Shown in pieces: positions 63,911 through 64,000 of a stretch of DNA of 64,000 nucleotides (position 1 is the first letter of the stretch; each line of letters starts with the position of its first letter). The notes under the pieces were generated by a model. It worked only from the letters and a program-made list of their open reading frames with translations, searched no databases and was not told where the DNA came from. A program made the position numbers and the translations under genes. The DNA is from Domibacillus epiphyticus (GTDB lineage: Bacteria; Bacillota; Bacilli; Bacillales; Domibacillaceae): the NCBI RefSeq assembly GCF_001975785.1, contig NZ_MSFI01000006.1, forward strand, positions 145,579 through 209,578. Direction: 5' to 3'.

Positions 63911-64000
63911 GTAAAAGTCGCTGTTTTAAGTTTTTGAGCAACGGCGCTAAAGTGAGAATTGAACATTGAAAACTGAACAAAATCAATAAAAACGTCAACG
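63911..64000 (+). other. Leader of an rRNA operon (16S gene starts after the window)
   Basis: The stretch holds TTGAGCAACGGCGC and GAACATTGAAAACTGAAC, then AACGTCAACG, all typical of the pre-16S leader of Bacillus. The mature 16S gene lies beyond the window end. Confidence 0.75.

Overview
The window is chromosomal DNA of a low-to-mid-GC, endospore-forming member of the Bacillaceae. The support is: an S-box (SAM-I) riboswitch in front of yitJ-metH, a gamma-type small acid-soluble spore protein, a sigma-G-like promoter at pdaA, MreBH, GltC-controlled gltAB, GsaB, and a long stretch (roughly 31-64 kb) whose gene content and order resemble the Bacillus subtilis yfk-yfj-yfh-yga-perR-ygxA-rrn region. 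The genus cannot be fixed from the sequence alone.

Layout. 0-7.3 kb: the 3' end of a large-subunit catalase, acetyl-CoA synthetase (acsA), a beta-carbonic anhydrase (YtiB-like), a thioredoxin-like protein, queF, an AT-rich NERD-domain gene with a frameshift at an A8 run, then a compact inorganic-carbon locus: DUF2294 (MpsC/YbcI-like), an SbtA-type bicarbonate transporter, a carbonic-anhydrase-like protein that has lost all three zinc ligands, and a 57-residue basic protein. Both the DUF2294 gene and sbtA sit behind strong terminator-like leader hairpins. 7.3-22 kb: an erythromycin-esterase-family protein; yitJ-metH (methionine and folate) under an S-box; a YtrA-like GntR/ABC operon with its operator; an orphan SdpR-SdpI immunity pair; mreBH; a hotdog acyl-CoA thioesterase; argF; a YeiH-family exporter with a divergent LysR regulator. 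22-31 kb: gltB and gltA with divergent gltC, then aminopeptidase AmpS.

31-44 kb: motAB, a PfpI-family stress protein, yfkK, an AGCS amino-acid symporter, a YtxH protein, a YihY-family membrane protein, a ZosA-like metal P-type ATPase and an OsmC-family protein divergent around a perfect PerR box, a decayed Ca2+/H+ antiporter gene, an SE1561-family protein, class I fumarase, pdaA and an rlmD-type methyltransferase. 44-49.2 kb is the least conserved part: a NERD pseudogene related to the one at 4 kb, a cyclic-di-GMP-I riboswitch in front of a chemoreceptor gene broken by a small deletion, a YnfA protein with a translationally coupled 33-codon ORF, an NCS2 permease, and a cluster of DnaA boxes. 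49.2-64 kb: yfhF, recX, yfhH, yfhJ, yfhP, mutY, fabL, gamma-SASP, ygaC, ygaD, ygaE, gsaB, bcp, a D-2-hydroxyacid dehydrogenase, perR (with its own Per box), ygzB, ygxA, and finally the tandem promoters and leader of an rRNA operon whose 16S gene starts beyond the window.

Themes. Oxidative-stress and metal genes recur (catalase, zosA, osmC, bcp, perR) with two Per boxes. The strongest candidate for something not well described is the carbon-dioxide/bicarbonate locus at 4.9-7.3 kb, where an MpsC-like protein, SbtA and a catalytically dead carbonic anhydrase are put together under attenuator-like leaders. The functional statements for that locus are inference from family membership and context.
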